From positions 20,277,221-20,341,220 of the forward strand of contig OW203986.1 of assembly GCA_934047225.1 (NCBI GenBank): a stretch of DNA of 64,000 nucleotides. The letters are read 5' to 3'. Every line of letters begins with the position of its first letter. Position 1 is the stretch's first letter. The position numbers and the translations under genes are program-made. Shown here piece after piece: positions 54,875-64,000 of the stretch. The notes under the pieces are model-generated. The model was not told where the DNA came from and ran no database searches. It saw only the letters and a list, made by a program, of their open reading frames with translations. The stretch is from Ypsolopha sequella. Taxonomy: Eukaryota; Arthropoda; Insecta; Lepidoptera; Ypsolophidae.

Positions 54875-55637
54875 CACATTTTTTTGTGTTGCTGGGTTAA
54901 ATTGTGAAGTATGGGTAGTTCTTGCAAACGTGGTGTTAATATGAAACGAAGTTCAAGTGAGTATAAGTAGCTATGTTTGAGTAGCTTCCTGCTATCAGCA
55001 CCCTTACACAACATGATTACCGCAATCTCGAGTTATGTGCTGTCATTCGTTGAAGAGTTCTGCGGTGATGAAGCCAAGATCGAAGGTCAGGTGGGTACAC
55101 TGGCAATTTTCAAGCAATGCCCTGCAATGAGCACCCTAACACAAACTGATTGCCGCAATCCAAAGTTATGTGCTGTCATCCGTTGAGGAGTTCTATGGTG
55201 ATGAAGCCAGGATCGAAGGTCAGGTGGGTATTCTGATAATCTCCAAGTAATACCCTTGAATTAGCACCCTAACGCAGTGATTGCCGCAATCTCGAGTTAT
55301 GTGCTCTGATCCGTTGAGAAGTTCTATGGTGAATATGGTGATGAAGCCAGGATTGAAGGTCAGGTGGAAGAATGTCGATTTTCAAGTAATACCTTGTAAT
55401 CAGCACACAGGTACAAAGCGATTACCTCCATTTCGAGAGGTATGCTGTTATTTTCTGATCTACCTTCATCAGATCATGACCAAACTCAAAATGGGACCTA
55501 CCTGAAAGTACACTCTTTCAAACAAAAAAAGAATTGTTCAAATTGGTTCAGAAATGACGGAGTTATGGAGTAACAACGCAAAAAAAAAAAAAAAAAAAAC
55601 AGTCGAATTGAGAACTGCCTCCTTTTTGAAGTCGGTT
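54540..55637. mobile_element. Element with AACCGACTTCAA ends, present only in copy B
   Basis: Starts AACCGACTTCAA and ends TTGAAGTCGGTT. It contains the palindrome above and four tandem units of about 132-138 bp starting at about 54996, 55129, 55263 and 55401 (GCACCCTAAC, then GATTGCCGCAATC, TGATGAAGCCAGGATCGAAG, GTCAGGTGG). A poly-A run lies at 55581-55600. AACCGACTTCAA ends are familiar from non-autonomous lepidopteran elements. Copy A reads across without it. Confidence 0.75.
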
Positions 55638-56485
55638 AAAAAGTGGGTACGCGTCAGTGAAACAAAAAAACAAGCCAAGTGCGAGTCGGGCCTCGCTCTT
55701 TTAGGGTTCCGTACATATGGCCAATTATTTCAAACTAGTTTAGATATCTATTTAATTTTGGGTAATGCTCCAATTCTGTCAGACATAATCACATTTATGT
55801 TGCTCGTAGTTTACTACAAACCTCAAAATTCATGAAACAAAACGGCAAAATTAAGTTGGTTAAGTATTCGGGGACGTAACCCTAAAACTACATTATAAAT
55901 CGGCGTTTTTAGTATTTGTTGTTTAAATACAGCATATGGTACATAATATACAGATTTTTTAAATTTCTTACTGCTTTGGCCTTTGAGATAGATGACTCTG
56001 TAACAAAAATGGTTTAAATGTGGCAACTTCGACAGCCCCCCATTTAAAAAAAAAATATATATTTTTACTCTACATATTGAGGTCTAGATAATGACACCCT
56101 ACATGGTAGGGTAAAAAAATATTTTTTTTCGACTCCTTTTTCATGTATATGAGGGCCCCTGAAAAATAATTTTATTACATTTTAAATTCAAAATTCGGTA
56201 TTGGTTTAAGATTTTACACAACATATATATTCAAATTCAAATTCAAATAGCTTATTTTGCAAAATAGGCATAATATACTTTTTACAAGTCAAATTTAATC
56301 TGATAAAAATATATGTAATAAAATAATAAATGTACCCGTACATGAACTAAATTAAAGGTTTATTTAATTTATTAAATATATAAATATATATATAAGATTA
56401 AAATGATAGGTAATAATTTATATTATACAAGGGGAAATCCAATCAACCGCCCGAACCCATACCGGAGACCAGGCCAGGGACCAGG

Positions 56486-56811
56486 GGCTCTACCGCGTAA
56501 TTCTCATTTGTATCAACTTCAAGCAAATGCATGCGAAATTCAACGCGTGCAAAAGAGATGGCATGTTAGGCGGGCGTCGTCGCACGCACGTCAAATTTCG
56601 ATCTCAAGTTGATGTTGATGAAAATGAGAATTACGCGGTAGACCCACAGGGGCTCTACCGCGTAATTCTCATTTGTATCAACTTCAAGCAAATGCATGCG
56701 AAATTCAACGCGTACAAAAGAGATGGCATGTTAGGCGGGCGTTGTCGCACGCACGTCTAATTTCAATCTCAAGTTGATGTTGATGAAAATCAGAATTACG
56801 CGGTAGACCCG
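56486..56811. mobile_element. Two tandem copies of a 161-bp MITE sharing target sites
   Basis: Units 56486-56646 and 56651-56811 each start GGCTCTACCGCGTAATTCTC and end with ACGCGGTAGACCC plus one base. CAGG stands before, between and after them (56482, 56647, 56812). Copy A has a single CAGG at the same place (about 9740), so it is the empty site. Arms are complementary for about 50 bases. Confidence 0.92.
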
Positions 56812-57274
56812 CAGGAACAAGGTTCAATGATCTCAAACCGAGCCCCCAGCACGAATCCAGGCGGCCGACCAAACATCCTATATACTACATACTAATAGGT
56901 TACATATATAAATACATGCCTACCTCCGTCCATTCGATTAGTCTTGCTAAGAAGAAGGGCAAGAAACTTAGAAAAATTATGTCTTTTTTTCCAACATAAA
57001 ACTTATATTATACAAAATATGACTTATATCTACTTTAACCAAGGGATAAGAAAAACAAGACAGCAGGAATTCAGGTTAATGAAAAAATGAAAAACATATA
57101 TGTCGGCGAAAATGATTAAAAGGAGCTGATTTGACTTCTGAGGCACAGTGCGTGTTTGCTGCGCCATCGGGGGACGCCGGTGTCGCGCGCGCGCGCTCAC
57201 GGAACGTCGTCGGGGCGCGGACGCATGGTCGAGCTCGAGCGGCAGTGTTCGCTGGGAGCGCGCCCGATGCACAA

Positions 57275-59817
57275 CAGAGCTGTCATATGGACCAAATAAA
57301 AAGTCCGTAAAAGACCGAAAACGTATAAAAAGTCCTAAATCATCAAATAGGACTTTTTCAACCGTGAGCGAGTCCGCGGACCACGGACCGATCGGACTTT
57401 TTCGGGCTTCGGGTTAGTCCGTTCAGTCCGTTGGTCCGTTGCTGGTCCGTTGTGTGTAACGAAATGATTATGGATGGTTTTATGCAAGTATAGCATGACA
57501 AAATAATGTTATTCGAAGGATGTGATGAGGAGTTGACGTCTAAGAATCGAAATATATGTTTTGCAGGTTTGTATTCATTCATATTTTCTTCATATTGTCC
57601 ATACTTAATTTTTTGAGTATATATAAAGCTACAAAACGGTAACTCACTGACTGACTGACTGACATGGTTGTTTAGTTTGAAGGAGTCTTTTGACATGGTA
57701 GTAATGTATGAAAACAATGTCAGTTGTCTAATACTGAGTGGGGAAAAACCTTGACATTTGACATTTTTTGACATTTGACATGGTTTTTTGACATTTTAGT
57801 GAGACGTGTCGTTGTATGGGAGTTTCGAAAAATTTTTCGAGTGAGTAGGCGAGCCCGAAGGGCGAGCCTATGAACGAGCACGAACGAGCGAGCGAGCGAA
57901 GTTCGTAGTGATGTACCTGGGTACTAGGGATGGGAAAGATTGACACTTTTGACAGAACGAGCCCGCGAGCGCGAAGCGCGAGCGGGCGAAGTTCGCCGGA
58001 ACAAGTACGCGAGCGCGAAGCGCGAGCGTGCGCAGTTCCTAGGGATGTCCTCGATCACTAGGGATGGGAAAAATTGCCTTTTTTTTTTCATGGGATGTAC
58101 CGGAAAAAAAAATGGTTTTGGCCATATCTTCGGAACGGAAGGTGGTACATCCCTAGGGGTCGGACCATAGGGTGCCAAAAAAGTTTTTTTTTTATTTTTT
58201 TATTGTCAAAACTTTAACCGCCCGTATCTCCTAGACGGCTTGAGTTAGACCCATGTTGATGGGTGTCTAAGAAAAGGTCTCGCCGAGATCTAGCCCCCCA
58301 CAGTGTCAAAACTTTAACGGCCCGTATCTCCCAAACGGCTGAAGCTAGACCCATGTTCATGGTACTCTAAGAAAAGGGCTCGACGAGCTCTAACTGAAAA
58401 TGAAAAAAAAAAAAAACGGAAAAAAAAAATATTTTTGCCAAAACTTTGATCGGCTATATCTCCCGAACCGTAAGTCCTAGCGAGTTGCGGTTTCAACTTT
58501 AGTGATTGGTTTGCTGAGGGCTTCCCGACCGCAAAAAAAAATTGACATTTGACAGGTTTTGACGTTTTTTTGACAGGTCCAAAAAAGTGCTCCGATTCGC
58601 TTGAAACTCGGTATTAAGGGGCAAATGGGGTCGGTGATTACGAATTCATTGTCAAATTTGACACTTTTTGACAACCGACAAGGATTTTGACACTTTTTTG
58701 AAAAAAATTTGATCGGACATTTCTTCGGATCTAATGGTGAGGCCGAAGGCCGAGCCTTCAAGTGTCTTTCTAGCGAGGCCGAAAAACGAGCATGTGAGGA
58801 CGGAGAACGCGCCAGCGAGGCCGAGTCCGATCAATTTTTTTTCAAAAAAGTGTCAAAATCCTTGTCGGTTGTCAAAAAGTGTCAAATTTAACATTAAATT
58901 CGTAATCACCGACCCTACTTGCCCCTTGATACCGAGTTTCAAGCGAATCGGAGCACTTTTTTGGACCTGTCAAAAAAATGTCAAAACCTGTCAAATGTAA
59001 ATTTTTTTTATGCGGTCAGAAAGCCCTCGGCAAACCAATCACTAAAGTCGAAACCGCAACTCGCTAGGACTTACGGTTCGGGAGATATAGCTGATCAAAG
59101 TTTTGGCAAAAATATATATTTTTTTTTTCGATTTTTTTTTTTTTCATTTTCATTTAGAGCTCGTCGAGCCCTTTTCTTAGAGTACCATGAACATGGGTCT
59201 AGCTTCAGCCGTTTGGGAGATACGGGCCGTTAAAGTTTTGACACTGTGGGGGGCTAGATCTCGGCGAGACCTTTTCTTAGACACCCATCAACATGGGTCT
59301 AACTCAAGCCGTCTAGGAGATACGGGCGGTTAAAGTTTTGAAAAAAAAAAAAACTTTTTTGGCACCCTATAGTCCGACCCCTAGGGATGTACCACCTTCC
59401 GTTCCGAAGATATGGCCAAAACAATTTTTTTTCCAACATATAATCGCTTCAATGAAAAGCAAATAAGGTCTTTGCCATTAGACTTATTGTGCTGGACGGA
59501 AATTAAAAAAAAGTTGCTAGGGTATGCCATCCTCTTAATCGAAGTTTTCAGGTATTTCAATATTATTCAATAAAATACACGACATTTTTTCGACTATTTA
59601 TCAAATTGTAGCACAGCATTTATTGCATAACTCTATTGAAGTAATCTAACGGACTGTTTCGGACCAACTCGGACCGGACCGGCTTTTTACCGAAATAGGG
59701 CTAGTCCGTTCGGTCCGCTGGAGTTTAGGGCTCACCATAAAAGTCCATCGGACCAGGTCCGAGTCCTATTTGAACGGACCAACTTAGGGCTTATATTTGG
59801 TCCATGTGACAGCTCTG
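57275..59817. mobile_element. Non-autonomous hAT carrying a giant foldback
   Basis: 2543 bp. Ends CAGAGCTGTCATATGGACCA and TGGTCCATGTGACAGCTCTG are inverted. The 8-bp direct repeats ATGCACAA (57267-57274, 59818-59825) are exact and fit hAT preference (T at 2, A at 7). Subterminal regions are rich in GGTCCG and CGGACC motifs (57400-57460, 59650-59800), as expected for transposase binding. There is no transposase frame. The middle contains TGACATTTGACA repeats, GCGAGCGAAG-type simple repeats and the 610-bp inverted repeat. Confidence 0.92.
58102..59434. repeat. Giant inverted repeat, arms about 610 bp, spacer 107 bp
   Basis: Arms 58102-58717 and 58825-59434 are complementary with few differences: TTTTGGCCATATCTTCGGAA, then GGTGGTACATCCCTAGGGG, near the outer ends and TTGATCGGA at the inner ends. 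Each arm holds two to three diverged copies of an about 105-bp unit (AAACTTTAACCGCCCGTATC, then TAGACCCATGTTGATGG). The spacer contains GAGGCCGAAGGCCGAG. Confidence 0.93.
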
Positions 59818-59967
59818 ATGCACAAGCATTACTCCGACGGATCGTTTGCCTCTTAAAGTTGTTATTTAATTTGTGTGTAATTAGATTAAACCACATTAAC
59901 TTTGTAACGCTGATATTTTAATACAATAGACCGCTTCCAGTTAGGATAGGTATACGTTTATTCGACA

Positions 59968-59990
59968 TCAGAAGTGGGATCCGGGACCCG
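59968..59990 (+). other. Putative primer-binding site of the LTR element
   Basis: TCAGAAGTGGGATCCGGGAC directly follows the left LTR. Position, not tRNA match, is the reason for the call. Confidence 0.4.
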
Positions 59991-60016
59991 GAAGCGCTCT
60001 GGAGGCGGTGCCGTGA

Positions 60017-61035
60017 GTGACAATGAGTGAACACGACGCAACTGAGCCCGACCACGAGGCCAGCGCGAATATGGACCATGCCGAAAGTGCGGGCGCAGGC
60101 GAGTCCGCCGCCTTACTGCGCTACTGCGCGGGCTGGCTAGAGGGCCCGCTCCGGCAGCGCGTATCAAGTTCGACCCTGATGATCCGGAGGCTGACATCGA
60201 GGGCTGGTGTAAGATTAATGAGGTTATTGTGAAGCACAAGGATCTCAAAGGTACCGAATTATTATTACCGTTAATGAAAGCCCTGCGTGGACGAGCTGCC
60301 ACGTGCCTAACGAAGATACAGCCCGATTGCATAATGTGGGAAAATGTGAAAAATACTCTGATCGCAAAGTTTTCAAAACCCATGCTTATGCAAGATTACT
60401 TCGATCGCATTATTAAATTTAAAATGCAGGATAAAAACACCGCCGCGGATGCGGGATTGCGTCTTTGGCATCTGATTGAAACAATACCTAAAATCGAATT
60501 TAACGATGATGTAATTACCGGCTTCGCTGTGTCCATTTTATCTAATTCCGATCATAATTTAAGACGTGAATTAAATTCGCATACTATAACTTCAAAGACG
60601 CAGCTGTGTCGCATATTACGTGGGGTATCAATGAAGCGACAAAATGAGGATACGACTGCGTACATCGAGAATAAGCGCCCACGATTCAATAATAGTCAGC
60701 GCCTGGCAACTTTTACTGGTGCTTGCCATCGCTGTGGTGATGTAGGCCACAAAATCATGAATTGTCCTCAAAGCCGTTACGAAAGTTCCCAGATTAGCAG
60801 ATCATCCACATCACGATTCATGCCATTGACGGCCATGGTAGCACCCCCTCGCCACGAAGAGAAGCGGCCGGTGACGTGCTACGCGTGCGGCAAGCAGGGG
60901 CACGTTGCCAGCTCCTGCGCAGCTACCACCGCTCTCCGCGACTCCAACCAAGCCCCTAGGAAGGACGTTAAGCTGTGCAGCAAGCGAGCTGTTACTGGTG
61001 AGCTACAAGTTGCATGGGCCCGTGTCGGCGGATGA
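60017..61035 (+). pseudogene. Gag-like frame with two CCHC zinc knuckles, frameshifted
   Basis: An N-terminal frame from ATG 60023 (MSEHDATEPDHEAS) loses register around 60120-60165. The following frame continues from ARIKFDPDDPEADIEGWC through 61035. In the main part (numbered from codon 60229) a helical gag region precedes two knuckles of CX2CX4HX4C form: C166-C169-H174-C179 and C217-C220-H225-C230. The frame ends soon after the second knuckle; no protease motif follows. It would coat and package element RNA. With the frameshift this copy probably makes no full product. I do not give a joined sequence. Confidence 0.8.
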
Positions 61036-61508
61036 TAGCACCGAAATGGAGGTTGATGACACAGACACGGGTAGCACGGCGGTGCTGGTGCACCGTGAGG
61101 CAGATAATGGCGCGGTGGTAATGGAACCAGCCGGCGCAGTGTGTGATGAATGATGATGAAGGTACGTTAAGTAGCATATCACTGCTGGCCGCAAACCACT
61201 CTCCTGCCACCCGCTATATGCGTGTTGGTCCTCAGTGTGTGGCGCGGAGCTGTGGCGAGTGCTATACGCAATACTTGTGTTGAGTGTATTCGCGAGTTGA
61301 AGATCACTGAGAATATAAATTGTAGAGAGAATAGAGCTTTGTTAATTGTCTTAATTACCTTTCTTTGATAATACACCATTAAGTTCACATAACAAAACGC
61401 TGTGGAGTTCTGTAGATTCCGTATTTGATAGAAAGCTTGACTGTGTTCGATGGTTTTGTTACCTTCAGATGAGTAACGCACGAGAACGTGCGTACGTCAG
61501 GAAGGCCG
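61036..61508. other. Residual internal region of the LTR element
   Basis: No pol-like frame. GAAATGGAGGTTGATGAC and similar acidic codons just after gag suggest the start of a deleted region. GTCAGGAAGGCCG before the right LTR is a weak polypurine tract. Confidence 0.5.
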
Positions 61509-61787
61509 TGTCGGCGAAAATGATTAAAAGGAGCTGATTTGACTTCTGAGGCACAGCGCGTGTTTGCCGCGCCATCGGGGGACGCCGGTGTCGAGCTCGA
61601 GCGGCAGCTGCGGCGGTGTTCGCTGGGAGCGCGCACGATGCACAAGCATTACTCCGACGGATCGTTTGCCTCTTAAAGTTGTTATTTAATTTGTGTATAA
61701 TTGGATTAAACCACGTTAACTTTGTAACGCTGATATTTTAATACAATAGACCGCCTCTGGTCAGGATAGGTGTACGTTTATTCGACA
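61509..61787 (+). repeat. Right LTR
   Basis: 279 bp from TGTCGGCGAAAATGATTAAA to GTTTATTCGACA, uninterrupted. Contains GGATCGTTTGCCTCTTAAAG. Followed by TATA and then copy B sequence (TCTTTGTCTACCTGTCTC). Confidence 0.9.
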
Positions 61788-62339
61788 TATATCTTTGTCT
61801 ACCTGTCTCATATAGTCTTTTTCCTTTTACAGTCTATATTTAATTAATGTCATCTTAGAGGAATCAAACACTAGTTAATTAAATTATAATAATTATAATA
61901 TTATAATTATAAAAATACATGTTCCGTCTAAGAGCTAGAGACCCGTGACATACGGACAGACAGACGGACAGCGGAGTGACATTAATATTGCTCCGATTTG
62001 CCCTTTGGCTACGGAAGCCTAAAAACTGGGCAAGTAAAATTTATCCTCGGGCACCGAGGGTTCCGTACGGAAATATTAATTACTAAAACTTACTTTTCTA
62101 AATCTACTTCAGGGGTCTATTCCAGAATATTGTTTCCGCTTCGGGTTCAAAGGCCGAGTACTTGAGCAGGGTATAATTTAAAAGGCCGTTGAGGATTCTG
62201 AAGCTATACCTATTTGGGTAAAAGTATACTTATGATAAAAATGTTGTGATAGTGTACAGCGATATAAATACCATAAGCGATGAGTATTTATTGAATAGAG
62301 ACGGGATGTTTATTATTTAATAAAGCTGATTCTGAAGGC

Positions 62340-62462
62340 TTTAATTTTAGTTTTAGTGCTGTTAAAGCTTAAAATTTTCTAAAGAAGTCTAGCTTCTGTT
62401 CCTTACACTATTTTGCAATCAAGAAATTTAGTTTTGACAGCACTGAAACTAAAATTAAACCC
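62340..62462. mobile_element. Short hairpin element, copy B
   Basis: Duplicate of 10972-11095, with a few substitutions in both arms. Confidence 0.65.
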
Positions 62463-62624
62463 TTCAGAAGAGGGACGCGCGCCCGTGGGACGTGCTATGC
62501 AGTTATGTTTGTGCCTCATCAGCTGACTATGAAGGTATGGAAGGCCTAAGAGCCGCAATTATTTTTTTAATCATAACTTTGTATGTAAATACAAAATATC
62601 GAATGACATCTGCGGCCCGCATGT

Positions 62625-62846
62625 TATGTATTTCTAGTTGCCAACTGTACCGGGTGTCTATCATCAAAAATATAGATTTACTATCGAATTCCGATTGTCT
62701 AAGGAAATGTTCGCACTTGAAATGACAGCACAGTTCGTAAATAGTTTGATACCCACTAAAGGCAAATTTGAAAGTTCAGTTTTTATCTATGTTTTTGATT
62801 TTAGGCACCCGGTCTAGTTGGCAATCAAAGATACAGAATAGGGGGG
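62625..62846. mobile_element. MITE with TTGCCAACTGTACCGG ends, copy 4
   Basis: TTTCTAGTTGCCAACTGTAC at the left and GGTCTAGTTGGCAATCAAAG at the right. Same family as 13580. Copy A of the duplication lacks it at about 11190 (GAGCCGCAATAACATCTGGT), so it arrived after the duplication or was lost cleanly from A. Confidence 0.85.
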
Positions 62847-64000
62847 CTGGTCCGATATTGTTACTTGATTTACGGAGCGTTCAGTCTAAGTAACTAGTTC
62901 AATTAGCTTGTTTTAACTTTGAAAATCTCTAAAATATTTGAATTCTTTTCGAAAATTACCTAGTTATAGGCTGGCAGATCGCCAAACGCTTGACTTGAAA
63001 CGATATGGCGGGTTTTACATGTCAGATCAAGAAATGCCGCCATATCATGATATGCCGAGGCACATTATGATGTGCCGAATTTGACGATCGGCCGACGACA
63101 TAAGCACCACACTTATCTCATTACTTATTGGTGATTAGTAAGGACGATACACTCATATAAGGTTGCCAACTGAGTGCATCGGAAATCCGGGAGTAATCGA
63201 ATAATTTTACTTGTAGTTATATTTTTTGACACTGCCAGCACCTTTTTATTGGAGACAATGAAGATATAAATCTCTGTACAAGGGCATTTAAAATGTATGC
63301 ACACTTTAGTTTTAGATTTTTCATATATTATTGATTCAGTCGAATATGATTTTTGACCAAAGTGTAAACGATGAAAACACGTTCAGCAACGTCATTCGCG
63401 ACAGGAATTTGTTTATATCTTTGCCAGACTCGTCATTTTCAAAAAATAATGCAACATCTCTTCTTAGCGATGGAGCAAAATTCAAATACGATAGATTCCA
63501 GTAGCATTCCAGGAGCTGGAAGATAAAAATTTTCCGGGTGAATCCCGGCATTGCGAGAGGGTTGGCAACCCTAGGAGGTGAGCGAGGCGACCCTCTTGAT
63601 TTTTACAGAACTACGATATGCCTAGGCAGATCATGATATGCCCAATTCTACGATGTGCCGACGACATATCTTATTGTTGTGTGATGTGTTTAGTAATACG
63701 CTTGTTTCTTTTAACTTTTTGTCCAACTCAGGCTGTCCTCAATTGATATACGTGTTTGTCAAAGTAAATAAATATCATAATAATATAAAATATTTGCTTT
63801 AAAGAAAGAAAGGAAGAATTTACTAAAATTGTGATAATTATTTGAAATTGTTTGATTGTTTCGGTTGTTTTTGTGGTTAAAACTCATCATAACTTAAATA
63901 TAAAATTAAAAAGAAAACAGTTACCTATAAGCATTTAAAATGTATATATGTTTTTTTATGTAGGTACATAACGATTTTCCCAAAACTTAATTTTATGTAC

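Larger units (their letters stand above)
57101..59967 (+). repeat. Left LTR, split by a hAT element
   Basis: LTR sequence 57101-57274 and 59818-59967 match the right LTR once the hAT and one target-site copy are removed. The left part carries a short CGCGCGCGCGC expansion and AACGTCGTCGGGGCGCGGAC not seen in the right LTR. Confidence 0.88.
57101..61787 (+). mobile_element. Non-autonomous LTR retrotransposon inserted in copy B
   Basis: The right LTR is 61509-61787 (279 bp), TGTCGGCGAAAATG to TATTCGACA. The left LTR has the same ends at 57101 and 59967 but is split by a 2.5 kb hAT. The insertion is flanked by TATA on both sides, and copy A at about 10375 shows the uninterrupted sequence. The internal region (59968-61508) holds only a gag-like frame, with no protease, reverse transcriptase or integrase, so it depends on another element. 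A 4-base TATA target duplication favours the gypsy group, but the gag alone does not settle this. The sequence after the left LTR (TCAGAAGTGGGATCC) should be the primer-binding site; I could not assign the tRNA. Confidence 0.9.
51307..64000 (+). repeat. Segmental duplication, copy B (runs off the window)
   Basis: Collinear with 5540-12570 in direct orientation. Extra material in B: a 1.1 kb element at about 54508-55636, the doubled MITE at 56486-56811, the LTR element at 57101-61787 and a MITE at about 62580-62850. With these removed the lengths agree (about 6.2 against 6.4 kb from 51719 and 6190). At 64000 copy B is still matching copy A at about 12570, some 350 bp before exon 2, so the duplication continues outside the window. 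Confidence 0.93.

Noticed and set aside
57358..57774. 138-residue antisense frame
   Set aside because: Crosses hAT subterminal repeats and low-complexity sequence; no recognisable protein.
58709..59233. Overlapping frames of 60-104 residues on both strands
   Set aside because: They mirror each other because they lie in the two arms of the inverted repeat.
59958..60383. 141-residue antisense frame
   Set aside because: Shadow of the gag region on the opposite strand.

Overview
This is AT-rich, repeat-dense insect DNA, most probably from a moth or butterfly. That reading rests on the dispersed repeats carrying the motif GGCCAAGTGCGAGTCGGACT, on Helitron ends of the TCCCACTAATATT / AAAAGCTAG type, and on a secreted multi-exon family-1 glycoside hydrolase (GH1, beta-glucosidase type). 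The species cannot be named. I found no operon, CRISPR array, rRNA or intact tRNA gene.

Genes. One complete gene lies on the plus strand from 7830 to 42209. It has ten coding exons, all joined by GT-AG introns, and together they give an uninterrupted reading frame of 522 residues. A signal peptide is split between exons 1 and 2. Both catalytic glutamates (TMNEP in exon 4, ITENG in exon 9) and the main glycone-binding residues are present. The introns (0.4 to 8.5 kb) are packed with transposable elements. A second, identical copy of exon 1 with its upstream region starts at 53370, in the same orientation. It belongs to a duplicated block, so a second GH1 gene very probably continues past the right edge of the window. 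The other protein-coding traces are a broken copy of a multi-copy arthropod gene (about 45189-46336) and a gag-like frame inside an LTR retrotransposon (about 60017-61035).

Layout. 1-5.5 kb: intergenic, with a 118-125 bp tandem array. 5.5-12.6 kb: duplication copy A (upstream region, exon 1 and most of intron 1). 12.9-42.2 kb: exons 2-10. Introns 2 and 4 hold a Helitron and three hAT-type elements, and intron 8 holds several hairpin elements and a triple 144-bp repeat. 42.2-51.3 kb: intergenic with MITEs and the broken gene. 51.3-64 kb: duplication copy B. Copy B has gained a 1.1 kb palindrome-bearing element, a doubled 161-bp MITE, an LTR retrotransposon that itself carries a 2.5 kb hAT with a 610-bp-arm foldback, and another MITE.

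How it fits together. The window looks like part of a tandem GH1 cluster that grew by duplication and was then invaded repeatedly by mobile elements. Comparing the two copies gives empty sites and a relative order of insertions. I saw no sign of an unknown enzymatic or defence system. The unusual content is structural: nested insertions, exact-period hairpin repeats and a predicted neighbouring gene.
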